64,000 nucleotides of DNA from Plantibacter flavus (GCF_002024505.1 NZ_CP019402.1:62001-126000), one strand, 5' to 3'. Shown: positions 31,977 through 42,307, counted from the stretch's first letter. Notes: generated by a model from the letters alone, not told the origin. Program-made: numbers and translations.

Positions 31977-33149
31977 TCAGACGGCCTCGAGGATGATCGC
32001 GGAGCCCTGGCCGCCACCACCGCAGATACCGGCGGCGCCGATCGAACCGGGGCCGGCGGCGGCGAGACGACGGGCGAGGTGGCCGACGACCCGCGTACCG
32101 GAAGCGCCGATCGGGTGACCGAGGGCGATCGCGCCGCCGTTCGCGTTCACGATCGCGGGATCCACGCCGAGCTCGTTCGTGGAGTGGACCGACACGGCGG
32201 CGAACGCCTCGTTGATCTCGACCGCTGCGAGGTCGCCCGTCGTGCGGGAGGTCTTCGCGAGGGCTGCGACGATCGCGTTCGATGGCTGGGCGTGCAGGCT
32301 GACGTCGGGTCCGGCGACGAGCGCGTGCGCGACGACGCGTGCGATCGGGGTGAGTCCCCGGGCCGCAGCGGCTTCCTCGCTCATGAGCACGACCGCGGCC
32401 GCTCCGTCGGTGATCTGGGAGGAGTTGCCCGCGGTGATCGTCCCCTCGCCGCCGAACGCGGGACGCAGCCCGGCCAGCGACTCGGCCGTGGTGTCGGCGC
32501 GGAGTCCGTCGTCGGCGCTCACGACGGTCGGACCCTTGCGACCAGGCACGGAGAAGGGTTCGATCTCCTCGGCCTGGACGTCCGCAGCTGCTGCGAGCCG
32601 CTGGTGCGACCCGGCCGCCCAGGCGTCCTGCTCCGGGCGTGCGATGCCGAGCGGGCCGTTGCGCTCCTCGGTGGACGAACCCATCGACCGGTGCTCGAAC
32701 GCATCGGTCAGGCCGTCGTGGTCGAGGGTGTCGACGAGCTCGATGGCGCCGTAGCGCTTGCCGGCGCGCGAGCCCGACCAGGCGTGCGGGGCGAGGCTCA
32801 TCGACTCCTGGCCGAGCGCGACGACGACGTCGACCTCGCCGGCGTCGATGAGACGCGTGCCGGTGACGATCGCCTCCATGCCGGAGAGGCACACGGCGTT
32901 GACGGTGATGGCGGGGACGGTGAAGGGGATGTCGGCCCCGACGGCGGACTGCCGGGCGGGGTTCTGGCCGGCGGCGCCCTGCAACACCTGGCCGGCGATG
33001 ACCTGCTGGACGTCGGCGGCGTCGACCCCCGCCCGGGACAGGGCTGCGCGGATGGCGTGGGCGCCGAGCTCGGTGGCGGGTACGGACGCGAACGCCCCGT
33101 TGAACTTCACGAACGGGGTGCGGGCGTACCCGACGATGACGGTGCTCAT
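31977..33149 (-). CDS. Thiolase (acetyl-CoA acetyltransferase family)
   Basis: A 390-residue thiolase. The acyl-accepting Cys is in [11 protein letters not shown] (about residue 87), the His in [14 protein letters not shown] and the second Cys in GICGGGGQG. The length and order are standard for the biosynthetic or degradative thiolase II family. It is the third gene of a coupled operon after the CoA-transferase A and B subunits (ATGA overlap at 33146-33149). Such a set either degrades acetoacetate-like 3-oxoacids or handles 3-oxoadipate. No other beta-ketoadipate genes are nearby, so acetoacetate-type use is at least as likely. The start at 33149 is fixed by the overlap. Confidence 0.92.
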   Translation of the reverse strand: MSTVIVGYARTPFVKFNGAFASVPATELGAHAIRAALSRAGVDAADVQQVIAGQVLQGAAGQNPARQSAVGADIPFTVPAITVNAVCLSGMEAIVTGTRLIDAGEVDVVVALGQESMSLAPHAWSGSRAGKRYGAIELVDTLDHDGLTDAFEHRSMGSSTEERNGPLGIARPEQDAWAAGSHQRLAAAADVQAEEIEPFSVPGRKGPTVVSADDGLRADTTAESLAGLRPAFGGEGTITAGNSSQITDGAAAVVLMSEEAAAARGLTPIARVVAHALVAGPDVSLHAQPSNAIVAALAKTSRTTGDLAAVEINEAFAAVSVHSTNELGVDPAIVNANGGAIALGHPIGASGTRVVGHLARRLAAAGPGSIGAAGICGGGGQGSAIILEAV

Positions 33150-33838
33150 GCGTGTGCCTCCTGAGGCGTGGCGGGTGCGGTCGGCACCTCGCCGGTGGTG
33201 GTGGGGTCGAGTTCGACGGAGAACTCCGCGCCCGTCAGGGTGCGCAGCTCGGCGACGCTCGTGTCGGGCGCGAAGGCCCGCAGGACGAGCGCCCCCTCGA
33301 CGATATCGAAGACGGCGCGGTCGCTGATGATGCGGTCGACGACACCGACGCCGGTGAGCGGGAGATCGCACCGCTCGACGATCTTCGGGCTGCCGTCCTT
33401 CGCGACGTGCTCGGTGACGACCACCACCCGCGGTGTCCCGGCGACGAGGTCCATCGCGCCGCCCATGCCTTTGACGAGCTTGCCCGGGATCGTCCAGTTC
33501 GCGAGGTCGCCGGCACCCGAGACCTGGAGCGCACCGAGGATGGCCAGCTGCACGTGGCCGCCGCGGATCATGCCGAACGAGGTCGCCGAGTCGAAGTAGC
33601 TCCCGCCCTCGAGGAGCGTGACCGTCTGCTTCCCGGCGTTGATGAGGTCGGCGTCCTCCTCGCCCTCGATCGGGAACGGACCCATGCCGAGCAGGCCGTT
33701 CTCGCTCTGGAGCGTGACGTGGACCCCCGGCGGGACGTGGTTCGCGACGAGCGTCGGGATGCCGATGCCGAGGTTCACGTACTCGCCGTCGCGGAGTTCG
33801 GTCGCCGCGATCGCGGCCATGTCGTCTCTCGTCCACAT
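33146..33838 (-). CDS. scoB: 3-oxoacid CoA-transferase subunit B
   Basis: A 230-residue beta subunit of a class I CoA-transferase. The active-site Glu that forms the CoA thioester is in [12 protein letters not shown] (about residue 46). The block [19 protein letters not shown] is the family signature. The C-terminal about 20 residues ([18 protein letters not shown]) are a variable tail. It moves CoA from succinyl-CoA (or acetyl-CoA) to a 3-oxoacid. It follows the A subunit gene by five bases and overlaps the thiolase gene start. Confidence 0.93.
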   Translation of the reverse strand: MWTRDDMAAIAATELRDGEYVNLGIGIPTLVANHVPPGVHVTLQSENGLLGMGPFPIEGEEDADLINAGKQTVTLLEGGSYFDSATSFGMIRGGHVQLAILGALQVSGAGDLANWTIPGKLVKGMGGAMDLVAGTPRVVVVTEHVAKDGSPKIVERCDLPLTGVGVVDRIISDRAVFDIVEGALVLRAFAPDTSVAELRTLTGAEFSVELDPTTTGEVPTAPATPQEAHA

Positions 33839-33843
33839 GATGA

Positions 33844-34569
33844 TCAGGCTCCTGCCGGTGTCGTGGTGGCGGCCGCCGGGCGGACGGTGCGCTGTTCGAT
33901 GTCCTTCACCCGCGGCGTCGCCGTGACGAGCCGCTGGACGAAGATGCCGGGGGTGACGACGCTGTTCGGGTCGAGGTAGCCGTCCTCGACGACCTCCTCG
34001 GCCTCGGCGATCGTCAGCCGGCCGGCGGTCGCGACGATCGGGTTGAAGTTCCGCGCGGTGTGCCGGAAGACGAGGTTGCCCTCGCGATCGGCGCGGAACG
34101 CGTGGACGAGGGCCACGTCGGCGACGATGCCGCGCTCGAGGACGTAGGTCTCCCCGTCGAACACCTCCGTCGGCTTGCCCTCGGCGACCGGGGTGCCGAC
34201 GCCGGTCTTCGTGTAGAACCCGGCGATACCGGCGCCGCCCGCGCGCAGCCGCTCGGCGAGCGTGCCCTGCGGGGTGAACTCGACCTCGAGCTCGCCGTCG
34301 AGGAACTGCTTGGCGAAGAGCTTGTTCTCGCCCACGTACGACGCGACGACCTTCCGCACCTGACGGTTCTCGAGGAGGATGCCGAGGCCTTTGCCGTCGA
34401 CGCCCATGTTGTTGGAGACGATCGTGAGGTCGGTGGCACCCGTGTCCCGCAAAGCCTCGATGAGGTCGGTCGGGTTGCCGCTCAGGCCGAACCCGCCGAC
34501 CGCGATGGTCGCTCCGTCCCGGACGACCTCGTGCAGCGCCTCGGCGGCGCTCGACCAGTGTTTCGTCAT
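33844..34569 (-). CDS. scoA: 3-oxoacid CoA-transferase subunit A
   Basis: A 241-residue alpha subunit. The family pattern [18 protein letters not shown] with the downstream [23 protein letters not shown] is clear. The glycine-rich [15 protein letters not shown] and RTARNFNP-like [12 protein letters not shown] blocks complete the subunit. The ATG at 34569 follows AAGGGAGTGAC, a good ribosome binding site. It is first in the operon A-B-thiolase. An IclR regulator starts 184 bp away on the other strand, probably its controller. Confidence 0.93.
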   Translation of the reverse strand: MTKHWSSAAEALHEVVRDGATIAVGGFGLSGNPTDLIEALRDTGATDLTIVSNNMGVDGKGLGILLENRQVRKVVASYVGENKLFAKQFLDGELEVEFTPQGTLAERLRAGGAGIAGFYTKTGVGTPVAEGKPTEVFDGETYVLERGIVADVALVHAFRADREGNLVFRHTARNFNPIVATAGRLTIAEAEEVVEDGYLDPNSVVTPGIFVQRLVTATPRVKDIEQRTVRPAAATTTPAGA

Positions 34570-34600
34570 GTCACTCCCTTGTGGATGGCGGGCCGACTTG

Positions 34601-34613
34601 ACCACATGGTGGT
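34601..34613. promoter_or_regulatory. Inverted repeat in the CoA-transferase/IclR intergenic region
   Basis: ACCAC-ATG-GTGGT is a perfect 5-base inverted repeat close to the CoA-transferase start. A related repeat, CACCAT with ATGGTG (34726-34749), lies just before the IclR start and shares the CCAC/ATGGTG letters. Similar palindromes at both promoters would suit an IclR dimer, but the arms are short. Confidence 0.4.
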
Positions 34614-34753
34614 TCCAGCCGATCGTCTCTCCAGTAGTCAGTCACAGCCGTCCTGCGGTGTCAAAGGTGGCATCGGGCCCGATCCCGGATTCGCTCATGA
34701 CGTGGTCCCGGCTGCGGCGTAGGCTCACCATGTGGACAAGGTGATGGTGCGAC

Positions 34754-35515
34754 GTGGCTGAGGGGATGCGCGGCGCCCAGGTCGTCTCGCGCGTGAGTCG
34801 GATCCTCAAGATCGTGTCGGAGCATCCCGGCGGGGCGTCGTCTTCGGCGGTGGCCGCGGCCGCCGGGCTCACACGACCGACGGCGCACCGCCTGCTCGCC
34901 TCGCTCGCTGCCGAGGGCTTCCTCGACCACGACGTCCGCGCCGCCCGGTGGCACCTCGGTCCGGAGCTGTTCCTCCTCGGATCGCTCGCGGCGGAGCGGT
35001 ACGACGTCGCGGAGCTCGCCCGGGAGAGCGTGCGGATCCTCGCGCACGAGAGCGGCGAAAGCGCCTTCCTGTCGGTGCGCCGTGGCTTCGAGACCGTGTG
35101 TCTGTTGCGCGAGGAGGGGAGTTTCCCAGTGCGGTCGTTCGTGCTGGCGGAGGGGGTCCGCTTCCCGCTGGGGGTCGCGTCGGCAGGACTGGCGATCCTC
35201 GCGTTCTCCAGCGACGGGGAGATCGACGACTACCTGGGTCGCGTCGACCTCGACGAGCGGTGGGGCGAGGCCCACGCCGCCGATCGCGTGCGCGAGCGGA
35301 TCCGTGAGACGCGCGAGCGCGGGTACGCCGTGAACCCGGCGCTCATCCTCGAAGGCAGCTGGGGCATGGGTGCAGCGGTCTTCGATGCGGCGGGGAAGCC
35401 CGCCTGGGCGCTCAGTCTCACCGGGATCGAGTCCCGGTTCCGGCCTGAGCGCCAGGCCTTCCTCGGTGGCCTGCTGCTGGAGCAGGCACACGAGCTGTCG
35501 AAGCGCCTCCGCTGA
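34754..35515 (+). CDS. IclR family transcriptional regulator
   Basis: A 253-residue IclR protein. The N-terminal winged helix is VVSRVSRILKIVSEHPGGAS with SAVAAAAGLTRPTAHRLLASLAAEGFL. The ligand domain follows from about 80, including RVRSFVLAEGVRFPLGVASAGLA-like residues and RERGYAVNPALILEGSWGMGAAV. It is divergent from the CoA-transferase/thiolase operon, the expected target. IclR regulators of such operons usually sense a pathway acid. The GTG at 34754 is used; an in-frame ATG at 34766 is possible but has GAGGGG directly against it. Confidence 0.92.
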   Translation: MAEGMRGAQVVSRVSRILKIVSEHPGGASSSAVAAAAGLTRPTAHRLLASLAAEGFLDHDVRAARWHLGPELFLLGSLAAERYDVAELARESVRILAHESGESAFLSVRRGFETVCLLREEGSFPVRSFVLAEGVRFPLGVASAGLAILAFSSDGEIDDYLGRVDLDERWGEAHAADRVRERIRETRERGYAVNPALILEGSWGMGAAVFDAAGKPAWALSLTGIESRFRPERQAFLGGLLLEQAHELSKRLR

Positions 35516-35546
35516 GGCGGGCGGTCGGTCCCTGCACTGCGCTGCA

Positions 35547-35594
35547 CTTCGACAGGCTCAGTGACCGGCGGTCCGGTCCCTGAGCCTGTCGAAG
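35547..35594. repeat. Palindromic repeat, family A (likely bidirectional terminator)
   Basis: Perfect 15-base arms CTTCGACAGGCTCAG and CTGAGCCTGTCGAAG separated by 18 bases, placed exactly between the convergent IclR gene and aldo/keto reductase. The outer bases (GTGACCGG/GGTCC) add partial pairing. The position suits a stem-loop terminator working in both directions, although no T-run follows. Confidence 0.7.
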
Positions 35595-35607
35595 GGTGGT
35601 GGGAGCA

Positions 35608-36477
35608 CTACTCCGAGACGGCGGACAGCTCCTCGAACTCGTCGTCGGTGAGCTCGATCGTCGCGCCCTGCAGGTTGTCCTCGAGGTGCTCGATGCTCGA
35701 CGTCCCCGGGATCGGGAGCATGACGGGCGAGCGCTTGAGCAGCCAGGCCAGCGCGAGCTGCGACGGGGTCGCGTCGTGTCGCTCGGCGAGCTGCGTGAGC
35801 GGGCCGTCCTCCTTGCTGAGCGCGCCGGTCGCGAGCGGGAACCACGGGATGAAGGCGACGCCGTGCTCCGTCGACCAGTCGAGGAGGTCCTCCGAGGAGC
35901 GGTCGGTGAGGTTGTAGAGGTTCTGCACCGACGCGATCGGAGCGATCTGCTGGGCCGCCTCGACCTCGGCGACGCTGACCTGGCTGAGGCCGATGTGCCG
36001 GATCTTGCCCTCGTCCTGCAGCTTGCGCAGTTCGCCGATCTGGTCCTCGAACGGCACGGTCGGGTCGATCCGGTGCAACTGCAGGAGGTCGATGCGGTCG
36101 ACGGCGAGGCGGCGGAGGCCGAGCTCGACCTGCTGGCGGAGGTAGGCGGGCACGCCGGTGGGCGTCCACTCGCCGGGACCCTGTCGCGTCTGGCCGACCT
36201 TCGTCGCGATCACGATGTCGTCGTAGGGGTGCAGGGCCTCGCGGAGGAGGGTGTCGGTGACGTCGGGGCCGTAGGCGTCGGCGCTGTCGAAGAAGTTCAC
36301 GCCGAGCTCGGCGGCGCGCTTGATCAGGCGGATGGCGCCATCGCGGTCGTCGGGCTCGCCCCAGACACCCTCGCCGGTCAGCTGCATCGTGCCGTAGCCG
36401 AGTCGGTTGACGGTGAGGTCGCCGCCGAGCGAGAAGGTGCCGGCGGCGGTTGCGGGGCGTGTGGTGGTGTCGGTCAT
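35608..36477 (-). CDS. Aldo/keto reductase
   Basis: A 289-residue aldo/keto reductase. The catalytic residues are Asp and Tyr in NFFDSADAYGP, Lys in IATKVG and His in LLQLHRID. The C-terminal NADPH segment LPIPGTSSIEHLEDN is typical. The start ATG at 36477 follows GAAGGAGC at six bases. The substrate is unknown. It is the second AKR in the window; the preceding LysR gene on the same strand is separated by a family A hairpin. Confidence 0.93.
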   Translation of the reverse strand: MTDTTTRPATAAGTFSLGGDLTVNRLGYGTMQLTGEGVWGEPDDRDGAIRLIKRAAELGVNFFDSADAYGPDVTDTLLREALHPYDDIVIATKVGQTRQGPGEWTPTGVPAYLRQQVELGLRRLAVDRIDLLQLHRIDPTVPFEDQIGELRKLQDEGKIRHIGLSQVSVAEVEAAQQIAPIASVQNLYNLTDRSSEDLLDWSTEHGVAFIPWFPLATGALSKEDGPLTQLAERHDATPSQLALAWLLKRSPVMLPIPGTSSIEHLEDNLQGATIELTDDEFEELSAVSE

Positions 36478-36552
36478 GCGGGTGCTCCTTCGGAGGAATG
36501 CGGAAATTCCAGCCAAGCACCGGCGGCTGGGAGGCGCACCCCCCTTGCGTTC

Positions 36553-36621
36553 GGTCCCCGAGCCTGTCGAAGGGACCGGCCGGTGTTACTCAGGGACCGC
36601 CCTTCGACAGGCTCAGGGACC
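36553..36621. repeat. Palindromic repeat, family A (22-base arms)
   Basis: The arms are nearly complete complements over 22 bases: the left runs GGTCCCCGAGCCTGTCGAAG plus GG, the right CCCTTCGACAGGCTCAGGGA plus CC, with one mismatch and 25 bases between. It lies after the LysR stop (36631) on the minus strand and before the aldo/keto reductase start, so it probably ends the LysR transcript. Confidence 0.7.
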
Positions 36622-36630
36622 GGGGATGGG

Positions 36631-37521
36631 TCAGGCCGCTGCGTCCTCGAGGGCGGCGCGGAAGGCGACGATCGCCGGGCGGGTGACGCCGGCCTCGCGC
36701 GCGGAGGTGAAGATGGTGCGTCGCGGGAGGTCGGGCAGGTCGACGAGGCGACAGCTGGCCGGTTCGCCCGCCCACTGGAGGTCGGGGATGAGGGCGACCG
36801 CGTTGCCGGACTCGATCAACCGGATCTGCGCCTGGAGGTCGGCGGTCTGGTAGCGGACGTCGGGCTCGAACCCCGCGCGGCGGCACAACTGCTCGGCGAA
36901 GTGTCGCGACGCCGCTCCGTGCGGCTCCATCACCCAGGGGAGGTCGGCCGCGTCCTCGATGCGCAGGACCGGGTGGATCTCGTTCGCGACCGGCGGGCAC
37001 GCGAGTCGGATGGGGTCGGTGGCGAGCTGACGGCGGTCGAGTCCGGGGTGCCGCGGGGCGGCGTGGGCGGGATACTGCTCCGCGACGACGACGTCGAAGT
37101 CGCGCGCCCATGTCTCGGCCAGCGCCGTCTCCGGTTCGTGCTGCACCATCTCGACGCGGACGTCCGGGTGGTCGCGGCGCATGGCGCTGAGGGCCGCCGG
37201 CATGAGCGCGAGCGCCGCCGACTGGAAGACCGCGACACGGATGGTGCCCGACACGGTCGTGAGGGACGCCCCGAGGTCGGCTTCTGCGCGCTCGAGCGTG
37301 TCGAGGAGGGCATCCGTGTGTCCCACGAGGATCTCGGCCTGCGGGGTGAGCTGCACCCGTCGACCGACCTTCCGCAGGAGCTCGACACCGGTCTCCTGCT
37401 CGAGGACGGAGAGCTGCTGCGACACGGAGGAGGGGCTGAAGTTGAGGGCTGCGGCGACCTCGGCGATCGTCCCGCGGATCTTGAGTTCGCGCAGCAGGCG
37501 AAGCCGTCGGACGTCCAGCAC
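36631..37521 (-). CDS. LysR family transcriptional regulator
   Basis: A 296-residue LysR protein with the N-terminal helix-turn-helix LDVRRLRLLRELKIRGTIAEVAAALNFSPSSVSQQLSVLEQETG. The substrate-binding domain starts near 90 (GTIRVAVFQSAALALMPAAL). The GTG at 37521 is chosen because GGAGGG lies four bases before it; an in-frame ATG at 37539 has no ribosome binding site. It is divergent from putA, so control of proline use is the natural inference, with proline or a breakdown product as coinducer. A perfect inverted repeat lies between the two genes. Confidence 0.9.
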   Translation of the reverse strand: MLDVRRLRLLRELKIRGTIAEVAAALNFSPSSVSQQLSVLEQETGVELLRKVGRRVQLTPQAEILVGHTDALLDTLERAEADLGASLTTVSGTIRVAVFQSAALALMPAALSAMRRDHPDVRVEMVQHEPETALAETWARDFDVVVAEQYPAHAAPRHPGLDRRQLATDPIRLACPPVANEIHPVLRIEDAADLPWVMEPHGAASRHFAEQLCRRAGFEPDVRYQTADLQAQIRLIESGNAVALIPDLQWAGEPASCRLVDLPDLPRRTIFTSAREAGVTRPAIVAFRAALEDAAA

Positions 37522-37535
37522 GGTGCCCTCCAAAA

Positions 37536-37554
37536 CCATCGGCTCAACCGATGG
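37536..37554. promoter_or_regulatory. Candidate LysR operator at putA (CCATCGG-N5-CCGATGG)
   Basis: A perfect 7-base inverted repeat with a five-base spacer in the 89-bp gap between the LysR and putA starts. It sits 56 bases upstream of the putA ATG, near where a LysR recognition site is expected. A+T-rich TATCTTATT (about 37579-37587) downstream could hold the putA -10 box. Confidence 0.6.
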
Positions 37555-37610
37555 ATATCGTTCGAAAACCTTCGCTGTATCTTATTGGTCCCGACGCCGA
37601 TACTGGCACC

Positions 37611-40600
37611 ATGACCGACACTCTTGCATCGACGCAGCAGCTCGACCGCGACGCCCTCGCCACCGAGGCCATCGCCCTCGTCCGCCGCTGGCTCCAGACG
37701 GCCTCGACGATCCCCGCCGACGCCTCCGCGCAGCAGCTCGCCGGTGTGTTGAAGGACCCGACCGGCCTCGAGTTCACGGTCGGCTTCGTCGACGGCGTCG
37801 TGCGTCCGGAGGACCTCCGCGTCGCGGCCCGCACCCTGCAGACCATCGCCCCGAAGGTGCCCGCGTTCCTCCCTTGGTACTTGAAGGCAGCCGTCCGCTG
37901 CGGCGGTGCGTTCGCCCCGATCCTGCCCGGCGTCGTCATCCCGATCTCCCGCAAGGTGCTCCGCAACATGGTCGGCCACCTCGTCGTCGACGCCACCGAT
38001 AAGAAGCTCGGCCCCGCGATCGCGAAGATCAAGACGCCCGGCACCCGGCTCAACGTCAACCTGCTCGGCGAGGCCGTCCTCGGCACGGGTGAAGCCGCGC
38101 GTCGTCTCGAGGGCACGCACAAGCTGCTCGCGCGCCCCGACGTCGACTACGTGTCGATCAAGGTGTCTTCGACCGTCAGCCCCCACTCGGTCTGGGCGTT
38201 CGACGAAGCCGTCGAGCACGTGGTCACGAGCCTGACCCCGCTGTTCGAGCGTGCCGCCAAGGCCACACCTGCGAAGTTCATCAACCTCGACATGGAGGAG
38301 TACAAGGACCTCGACCTCACCATCGCGGTCTTCACCAAGCTCCTCGACCTCCCGCAGTTCCGCGACCTCGAGGCCGGGATCGTGCTGCAGGCCTACCTGC
38401 CCGACGCGCTCTCCGCGATGATCCGTCTCCAGGAGTGGTCGGCCGGTCGTCGTGCCGCGGGCGGCGCCGGCATCAAGGTGCGCATCGTCAAGGGCGCCAA
38501 CCTCCCCATGGAGCAGGTCGAGTCGTCCCTCCACGACTGGCCGCTCGCCACCTGGTCCACCAAGCAGGACTCCGACACCAACTACAAGCGCGTCGTCGAG
38601 TACGCCCTGCACCCCGACCGCATCGACAACGTGCGCATCGGGGTCGCCGGCCACAACCTCTTCGACATCGCCTTCGCCTGGCTGCTCGCCAAGCAGCGGG
38701 GCGTCGAGCGCGGCGTCGAGTTCGAGATGCTGCTCGGCATGGCCCAGGGCCAGGCCGAGGCCGTGAAGCGCGACGTCGGCGAGCTCCTGCTCTACACGCC
38801 GGTCGTGCACCCGCAGGAGTTCGACGTCGCCATCGCGTACCTCATCCGCCGCCTGGAGGAGGGCGCGAGCCAGGACAACTTCATGTCCGCCGTGTTCGAG
38901 CTGAGTGAGAACGAGACCCTCTTCGCCCGTGAGCAGCAGCGGTTCCTCGCGTCGCTCGCGGAGCTTGACACCACCGTCCCTGCGCCGAACCGGCAGCAGG
39001 ACCGCACGAAGGCCGCCGAGGCCTCGCCGGTGGACGCGTTCGAGAACACCCCCGACACCGACCCGTCGCTCCCCGCGAACCGCGTCTGGGGACGCGACAT
39101 CCTCACCCGCGTCGCCGAGTCGCGGCTCGGGAACGACACCGTCGCCGCGTCCATCCTCGACAGCGTCGAAGCCCTCGACGCCGTCATCGACGGGGCGACC
39201 GCAGCGGGCGCCTCGTGGGGGTCGCTCTCCGGCGCCGAGCGTGCGGTCATCCTGCACCGCGCCGGCGACGTCCTCGAGCAGCGTCGCGCCGACCTCATGG
39301 AGGTCATGGCGTCCGAGACCGGCAAGACCCTCGACCAGTCCGACCCCGAGGTGTCGGAGGCGATCGACTTCGCCCACTACTACGCCGAGCGCGCGCGCGA
39401 GCTCGACCACGTGGACGGCGCGACCTTCACCCCCGCGAAGCTCACCGTCGTCACCCCGCCGTGGAACTTCCCCGTCGCCATCCCCGCCGGCTCGACCCTC
39501 GCGGCGCTCGCCGCCGGATCGCCCGTCATCATCAAGCCCGCCCGTCAGGCTCGCCGCAGCGGTGCCGTCATGATCGAGGCGCTGTGGGAGGCCGGTGTGC
39601 CGCGCGAGGTGCTCCGCTTCGCCCAGCTGGCCGACAACTCGCTCGGTGAGCGCCTGATCGCCCACCCGGCGGTGGAGCGCGTCATCCTCACCGGTGGCTA
39701 CGAGACGGCAGAGCTGTTCCGCTCCTTCCGCCCCGAGCTGCCACTCCTGGCCGAGACGTCGGGGAAGAACGCGATCATCGTCACCCCGAGCGCCGACCTC
39801 GACCTCGCGGTGAAGGACGTCGTCGCGTCGGCCTTCGGTCACGCCGGCCAGAAGTGCTCGGCCGCGTCACTCGTGATCCTCGTCGGTTCGGTCGCCTCCT
39901 CGCGCCGCTTCCGTCACCAGCTCGTCGACGCCGTCACGTCGCTGAAGGTCGGCTACCCGGTCGACCCGACCACGCAGATGGGCCCGATCATCGAGCCGGC
40001 GAAGGGCAAGCTGCTCGGCGGCCTGACGACGCTCGGCACCGGTGAGTCGTGGCTCGTCGAGCCGAAGCAGCTCGACGACAGCGGCAAGCTGTGGAGCCCA
40101 GGCGTCCGTGCGGGCGTCGCGCGCGGCTCCGAGTACCACCTCACCGAGTACTTCGGCCCGATCCTCGGGATCATGACGGCCGAGACCCTCGAGGAGGCCA
40201 TCGCGATCCAGAACGAGATCGACTACGGCCTCACCGCCGGGCTGCACTCCCTGAACCCGGCCGAGCTGCGCCTGTGGCTCGACGGCATCCAGGCGGGCAA
40301 CCTGTACGTGAACCGCGGGATCACCGGCGCGATCGTGCAGCGTCAGCCGTTCGGTGGTTGGAAGAAGTCCGCGGTCGGCGCGGGCACGAAGGCCGGTGGC
40401 CCGAACTACCTCATCGGCCTCGGCTCGTGGTCGAGCGCCGAGAGCACGGCTGAGCGCACCGTCGGTCGGTCGGCGGAGCGCCGTGGCCCGAAGCCCGCCG
40501 TCGCCTCGTTGCTGCGCGCCGCTGACGCGGTGCTCACCGCCGACGAGTTCGCGTTCCTGCGTCGGTCTGTCGCGAGCGACGCTGCCGCGTGGGCGGACGA

Positions 40601-41084
40601 GTTCGGGGTCGCGAAGGATGTCTCGAAGCTGACCGCCGAGCGCAACGTGTTCCGGTACGTGCCTCGTGAGGTCCACGTGCGTCTCGTGGACGGCGGTTCG
40701 GTCGCGGAGCTCCTCCGCGTCGTCGCCGCCGGTGCGACCGCAGGCGCGACCGTGCACGTGTCGTCCGCCGTCGCGCTGCCGCCGAAGCTCGTCCCGGCCG
40801 TCGAGGCCATCGCCGGTGGGATCACCGTCGAGAGCGAGGACCGCTGGTACGTGACCGCCGCCTCACTCGTCGGGACGAAGGCCGGCGCGCGCGTCCGGAT
40901 CATCGGCGGGACGACCGAGGGTGTCGCCCACGCGACCTCCGGCAGCCCCGACGTCGCGATCTACGCGGGCGACGTCACCGAGGCCGGCCGCATCGAGCTG
41001 CTGCCGTTCCTCCAGGAGCAGGCGGTCTCGATCACGGCGCATCGCTTCGGCACGCCGAACCACCTCTCGGACGACCTCATCTGA
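37611..41084 (+). CDS. putA: Bifunctional proline dehydrogenase / L-glutamate gamma-semialdehyde dehydrogenase PutA
   Basis: A 1157-residue fused enzyme. The FAD-dependent proline dehydrogenase barrel spans about 60-430 (YVSIKVSSTV, AYLPDALSAM, VRIVKGANLPMEQVE, RIGVAGHNLFDIA). The NAD+ aldehyde dehydrogenase follows from about 500 to 960: WNFPVAIPAGSTLAAL, the general base Glu in LLAETSGKN and the nucleophile Cys in HAGQKCSA (residue 749). A C-terminal domain of about 190 residues remains. There is no N-terminal ribbon-helix-helix, so it does not regulate itself as E. coli PutA does. It oxidises proline to glutamate. The start at 37611 gives the usual N-terminus; an in-frame ATG at 37551 overlaps the operator repeat. 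Confidence 0.95.
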   Translation: MTDTLASTQQLDRDALATEAIALVRRWLQTASTIPADASAQQLAGVLKDPTGLEFTVGFVDGVVRPEDLRVAARTLQTIAPKVPAFLPWYLKAAVRCGGAFAPILPGVVIPISRKVLRNMVGHLVVDATDKKLGPAIAKIKTPGTRLNVNLLGEAVLGTGEAARRLEGTHKLLARPDVDYVSIKVSSTVSPHSVWAFDEAVEHVVTSLTPLFERAAKATPAKFINLDMEEYKDLDLTIAVFTKLLDLPQFRDLEAGIVLQAYLPDALSAMIRLQEWSAGRRAAGGAGIKVRIVKGANLPMEQVESSLHDWPLATWSTKQDSDTNYKRVVEYALHPDRIDNVRIGVAGHNLFDIAFAWLLAKQRGVERGVEFEMLLGMAQGQAEAVKRDVGELLLYTPVVHPQEFDVAIAYLIRRLEEGASQDNFMSAVFELSENETLFAREQQRFLASLAELDTTVPAPNRQQDRTKAAEASPVDAFENTPDTDPSLPANRVWGRDILTRVAESRLGNDTVAASILDSVEALDAVIDGATAAGASWGSLSGAERAVILHRAGDVLEQRRADLMEVMASETGKTLDQSDPEVSEAIDFAHYYAERARELDHVDGATFTPAKLTVVTPPWNFPVAIPAGSTLAALAAGSPVIIKPARQARRSGAVMIEALWEAGVPREVLRFAQLADNSLGERLIAHPAVERVILTGGYETAELFRSFRPELPLLAETSGKNAIIVTPSADLDLAVKDVVASAFGHAGQKCSAASLVILVGSVASSRRFRHQLVDAVTSLKVGYPVDPTTQMGPIIEPAKGKLLGGLTTLGTGESWLVEPKQLDDSGKLWSPGVRAGVARGSEYHLTEYFGPILGIMTAETLEEAIAIQNEIDYGLTAGLHSLNPAELRLWLDGIQAGNLYVNRGITGAIVQRQPFGGWKKSAVGAGTKAGGPNYLIGLGSWSSAESTAERTVGRSAERRGPKPAVASLLRAADAVLTADEFAFLRRSVASDAAAWADEFGVAKDVSKLTAERNVFRYVPREVHVRLVDGGSVAELLRVVAAGATAGATVHVSSAVALPPKLVPAVEAIAGGITVESEDRWYVTAASLVGTKAGARVRIIGGTTEGVAHATSGSPDVAIYAGDVTEAGRIELLPFLQEQAVSITAHRFGTPNHLSDDLI

Positions 41085-41098
41085 CCCGACTCCGCGCG

Positions 41099-41185
41099 GT
41101 TCACAACGCAGGAACGCCCCGGCGTGTCATCCCGACACACCGGGGCGTTCTGTATGCCGCGCCGATGTCTTCCTGAGTTGTAAAC
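41099..41185. repeat. Palindromic intergenic repeat, family B, with internal hairpin
   Basis: Outer arms GTTCACAACGCAGGA (41099-41113) and TCCTGAGTTGTAAAC (41171-41185) match at 13 of 15 positions. Inside, 41112-41150 forms a strong stem: GAACGCCCCGG pairs with CCGGGGCGTTC, and after one mismatch GTGTC pairs with GACAC around a five-base loop. The core GACACACCGGGGCGT is the same as in other family B copies. A second, degenerate unit follows (TCAGGA near 41190, core CCCCGACGTGTCGGG, TCCTGA near 41247). It lies between convergent genes and probably ends both transcripts. Confidence 0.72.
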
Positions 41186-41287
41186 CTGTCTCAGGAGAAC
41201 CCCGACGTGTCGGGTGGGTGCGGGGGCGACGCGCCGGAGCTTTCCTGAGTCGGGGACAGAGCGGGGGATCGATCGAAGGAGCGGTGG

Positions 41288-42307
<1,020 letters not shown>

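Noticed and set aside
31977..35515. Complete beta-ketoadipate (pca) pathway
   Set aside because: Only a CoA-transferase pair, thiolase and IclR gene are present; no ring-cleaving or lactonising enzymes are nearby.
36930..39842. 970-codon open frame antisense to putA and running into lysR
   Set aside because: It spans two well-identified genes on both strands and is Arg/Glu/Gly-rich without any family motif.
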